Shown here: piece by piece, positions 61,420 to 64,000 of the stretch | How positions within the stretch are numbered: position 1 is the first letter of the stretch | How the letters are laid out: each line of letters starts with the position of its first letter | From: Cichorium intybus | Taxonomy: Eukaryota; Streptophyta; Magnoliopsida; Asterales; Asteraceae | Reading direction: 5' to 3' | Assembly (NCBI GenBank): GCA_023525715.1 | Contig: CM042011.1 | Location: 6,337,283 to 6,401,282, forward strand | DNA length: 64,000 nt | The notes under the pieces: generated by a model | What the model saw: the letters and a program-made list of their open reading frames with translations, nothing else | Told to the model about the DNA's origin: nothing | Databases searched by the model: none | Program-made: the position numbers and the translations under genes

Positions 61420-62353
61420 ATCTGCAAAATTCCAAGTTATACAAATCATCAATCCAGTTTAACAAGCACGAAAAATAGCAAAAACGAACAAATTTTTCAG
61501 CCCCTGCCAAGCCTTCGCGACCTGGTCGCGTCCAGGTCGCGTCCAGCTTCAAGTCGCGAGGAGCGTCCCTGTCGCGATCGCGAGGGCGGAACGGACCGAA
61601 CGGGATCGAAGTTTTCTCCTGTTTTGCTCAGTTTTGACTCAATGCATTAAGTCCACAAGGTTCCTAAGTGATATATCTAGCAAATACAAGCATCAATTTA
61701 GGAGATTAACAACATTTACACAAACCCGATCGGAAACCTAGGGTCGGCTAACATTTCGTGCGATTTCACTAGGATTTAACATGTAACAACTTAAATCGAG
61801 AGTAGAGGAAGGATATACGTACCTTGGATGATGATCTACGCGAGAAAAAATGATGAAAATCGGTGATTTGGTCGAAAATTTACCCGGCCGTGAGAGAGAG
61901 TCGCGAAGAGGGAAAGGGTGAAAAATGACGGCGGCTGCTAGGGTTAGGAATATATACCTGGTCACGCTCCTTCGCGACGGAGGGCATGGTCGCGACGGAA
62001 GATGGTATTTCCTGATCGCGATTTTTCTGCTCTCGCGGTCGCGAAGAATTTTCGTCTCGTCGCGAGTGGTCTCCAGAGGGCTATTTTTTTCATTTTTCAA
62101 TCTTGTTTTTATACCCTCTTTATACCTGTATGTTCGTACATTTAATACACACAATTTTTTATGTTTTTATAAAATAAAACACACTAGAATCAAATAATCA
62201 AGCATAATAAAAACAACTAATTACACAAACTACACACTTATGCTTTGCATAAGTGTAAATGAGGGTTTGCAGTGAACACTCCCACAAAGTTCTCGGGTTG
62301 CCTCCCGAAAAGCGCTAAGTTTAACGTCTTCAGCCGGACGCAGTGCCTCATAC

Positions 62354-64000
62354 TCAATTGGTTAGATCTTTTGGATTAGTTAAAGCAATTTTATCAAAAA
62401 CTACTTTTGAGTTATCCACCAATTGAATATAAGGTTTTAACCGTTGTCCATTGACTTTAAACGGTTCTCCTCCTTTTTCTGGTTTAATTTCTATTGCACC
62501 ATGTAGTGCAACATCTGTTATGACATACGGACCAGTCCATTTGCTTTTTAATTTCCCAGGAAAGAGTTTGAGACGTGAATCAAATAACCATACCAATTGT
62601 CCTTTATGAAATTGTTTTCGGACAATGTGGCGGTCATGAAAGTCTTTTGTTTTTTCTTTATAAATTTTTGAACTCTCATACGCCTCTTTCCTTATTTCCT
62701 CCAGTTCTGATAACTGTAATTTCCTTTCTTCACCTGCATCAGTTAAATTAACATTAGCATTTTTGATTGCCCACATGGCACGATGCTCAATCTCTACAGG
62801 TAAATGGCATGGCTTGCCATACACGAGTCTATACGGGGACATTCCAATGGGTGTTTTATATGCTGTTCGATAGGCCCATAAGGCATCGTCTAATCGAATG
62901 GACCAGTCTTTTCGGTCTGGTCTGACTGTCTTTTCTAGAATTCTTTTAATTTCTCGATTAGACATCTCTGCTTGTCCACTTGTCTGTGGATGATATGGTG
63001 TACCAATTTTGTGAGTAACACCATAGTGTTTTAAAACTTTTTCAAAATGTCTATTTTTGAAATGGGAACCCCCGTCACTTATGATGGTTCGAGGGATTCC
63101 GTGTCTAGAGAAAATGTTCTTTTTGACAAATTTGCATACGACACTGTGGTCGTTTGTTCTGGTGGCTTCAGCTTCCACCCATTTGGACACGTAATCAACA
63201 GCTAATAGAATGTACAAATTTCCAAATGATGTGGGAAATGGTCCCATGAAGTCAATGCCCCAAACGTCAAAAATTTCAACAATTAATATCGGGGACATTG
63301 GCATCATGTCTCGCCTTGAGATCCCTCCCATCTTTTGACATCTATCACATGCTTTAACATAAGTGTAAGCATCTTTAAATAGAGAGGGCCAGAAAAAACC
63401 ACTTTGGAGAACTCGGTGCCCAGTCTTTTTGGCACTGAAATGTCCTCCACAAGCATATGAGTGACAGTGACGGAGAATGTCCGTCTGTTCATCGTCTGGC
63501 ACACATCTCCTGATAACCTGGTCTGCTCCTATTTTAAACAGGTCTGGATCCTCCCATAGATATTGCTTGGTTTGGGAGAAAAAATATCTCTTTTGTTGAG
63601 TGGTCCAGTGTGACGGTGTTTGTCCTGTTACAAAATAGTTAACCAAATTAGCAAACCATGGTAATTTCTGCACAGAAAACAGTTGTTCATCAGGAAAATC
63701 TTCTCGTATTGTTTCTCCTTGAATTTCATCGGTTTGGATTCTGGAGAGATGATCAGCCACCACATTCTTAGATCCCTTTTTATCTCGGATCTCTATGTCG
63801 AATTCTTGCAACAAAAGTACCCACCGAATGAGTCGTGGTTTTGTTTCCTTCTTTTCCATCAGATGGCGGATGGCACTGTGATCGGTGTACAAGATAACTT
63901 TAGATCCCCAAATGTAAGATCTAAATTTATCCAAAGCGTACACAACCGCCAAAAGTTCCTTTTCAGTGGTGGTATAATTGAGCTGTGCTTCGGAAAATGT
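62354..64000 (-). CDS. Athila gag-pol, copy C, partial (RNase H to end)
   Basis: The 3' part of the polyprotein, open from the right edge of the window to the stop at 62354. It includes the end of RNase H (LYTDHSA), the integrase HHCC finger, the intact DDE set (WGIDFMGPF, ISDGGSHF, QAEMSNRE) and the C-terminal domain. Nearly identical to copy B; at one integrase site it has CKFVKKN, as in A, where B has CKIVKKN. Confidence 0.92.
   Translation of the reverse strand, partial: TFSEAQLNYTTTEKELLAVVYALDKFRSYIWGSKVILYTDHSAIRHLMEKKETKPRLIRWVLLLQEFDIEIRDKKGSKNVVADHLSRIQTDEIQGETIREDFPDEQLFSVQKLPWFANLVNYFVTGQTPSHWTTQQKRYFFSQTKQYLWEDPDLFKIGADQVIRRCVPDDEQTDILRHCHSYACGGHFSAKKTGHRVLQSGFFWPSLFKDAYTYVKACDRCQKMGGISRRDMMPMSPILIVEIFDVWGIDFMGPFPTSFGNLYILLAVDYVSKWVEAEATRTNDHSVVCKFVKKNIFSRHGIPRTIISDGGSHFKNRHFEKVLKHYGVTHKIGTPYHPQTSGQAEMSNREIKRILEKTVRPDRKDWSIRLDDALWAYRTAYKTPIGMSPYRLVYGKPCHLPVEIEHRAMWAIKNANVNLTDAGEERKLQLSELEEIRKEAYESSKIYKEKTKDFHDRHIVRKQFHKGQLVWLFDSRLKLFPGKLKSKWTGPYVITDVALHGAIEIKPEKGGEPFKVNGQRLKPYIQLVDNSKVVFDKIALTNPKDLTN

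Larger units (their letters stand above)
59783..64000 (-). mobile_element. Athila-type retrotransposon, internal region of copy C, partial
   Basis: The 3' part of a third internal region; it leaves the window inside RNase H. Compared with A and B it has about 9 bp less between pol and the third ORF (shorter T/ATG run near 62160) and an altered T-rich tract at 59850. The array therefore continues to the right. Confidence 0.92.

Noticed and set aside
36868..64000. Three independent Athila insertions
   Set aside because: Adjacent internal regions share one LTR with no flanking host DNA or target duplications between them, so a tandem array explains the data better.

Overview
The window is plant nuclear DNA from a eudicot. 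The evidence is an AGO7-type Argonaute gene with plant introns, an Athila-type Ty3 retrotransposon, a FAR1-type Mutator transposase, an ALP1-like Harbinger gene, a plant L1-like LINE and a long series of dinucleotide microsatellites. The LINE architecture and the overall repeat mix look like Asteraceae, but that placement is a judgement rather than a proof. Almost everything except AGO7 (27960-32110, + strand) is transposable-element DNA.

Layout. 1-612: old retroelement-like DNA, probably including the end of an Athila/Tat-type LTR. 613-~5960: decayed LINE on the minus strand with a poly(A) tail, an RRM-type ORF1 and an endonuclease/reverse-transcriptase ORF2. 7650-8458: non-autonomous MULE with long TIRs and a 9-bp target duplication. 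8865-14231: non-autonomous Helitron. 14380-14537: foldback MITE. 15112-16303: second non-autonomous MULE with a 9-bp target duplication. 16474-25916: a complete two-gene Mutator-like element. It carries a ULP1/C48 protease-like gene (9 exons, open throughout) on + and a FAR1-type transposase (4 coding exons, one nonsense codon) on -. It has short degenerate TIRs and lies between TA microsatellites on both sides. 26046-26877: solo Copia-like LTR that split the right-hand microsatellite. 27960-32110: AGO7. 33010-34495: internally deleted PIF/Harbinger element between 102-bp direct repeats. 34968-35107: hAT-like MITE. 35311-35466: SINE. 35938-36058: 17-bp direct repeats around a poly(A)/(TA)n tract.

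36868-64000 is a tandem array of one Athila-type retrotransposon on the minus strand, arranged LTR-internal-LTR-internal-LTR-internal with a period of about 10.43 kb and shared LTRs. The copies differ by only a handful of substitutions, but each has its own lesions. Copy A has a gag stop, an integrase D-to-E change and a frameshifted third ORF. Copy B has an intact 1904-codon gag-pol but a stop in the third ORF. Copy C has an intact third ORF and its gag-pol runs off the window.

The most interesting signals are two. First, the Mutator element has retained an open ULP1-like gene, carries TGATTCA/TGAATCA arrays in both arms and sits exactly between TA microsatellites. Second, the third ORF of the Athila element appears to be a self-contained transcription unit: a TCGCGA array, a TATA box, a leader exon with a strong splice donor, a 401-bp intron and an acceptor 2 nt before the ATG. 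Its promoter reuses the TCGCGA-plus-TATA design of the LTR promoter. All exon structures, alignments and SNP counts were made by eye from the sequence.
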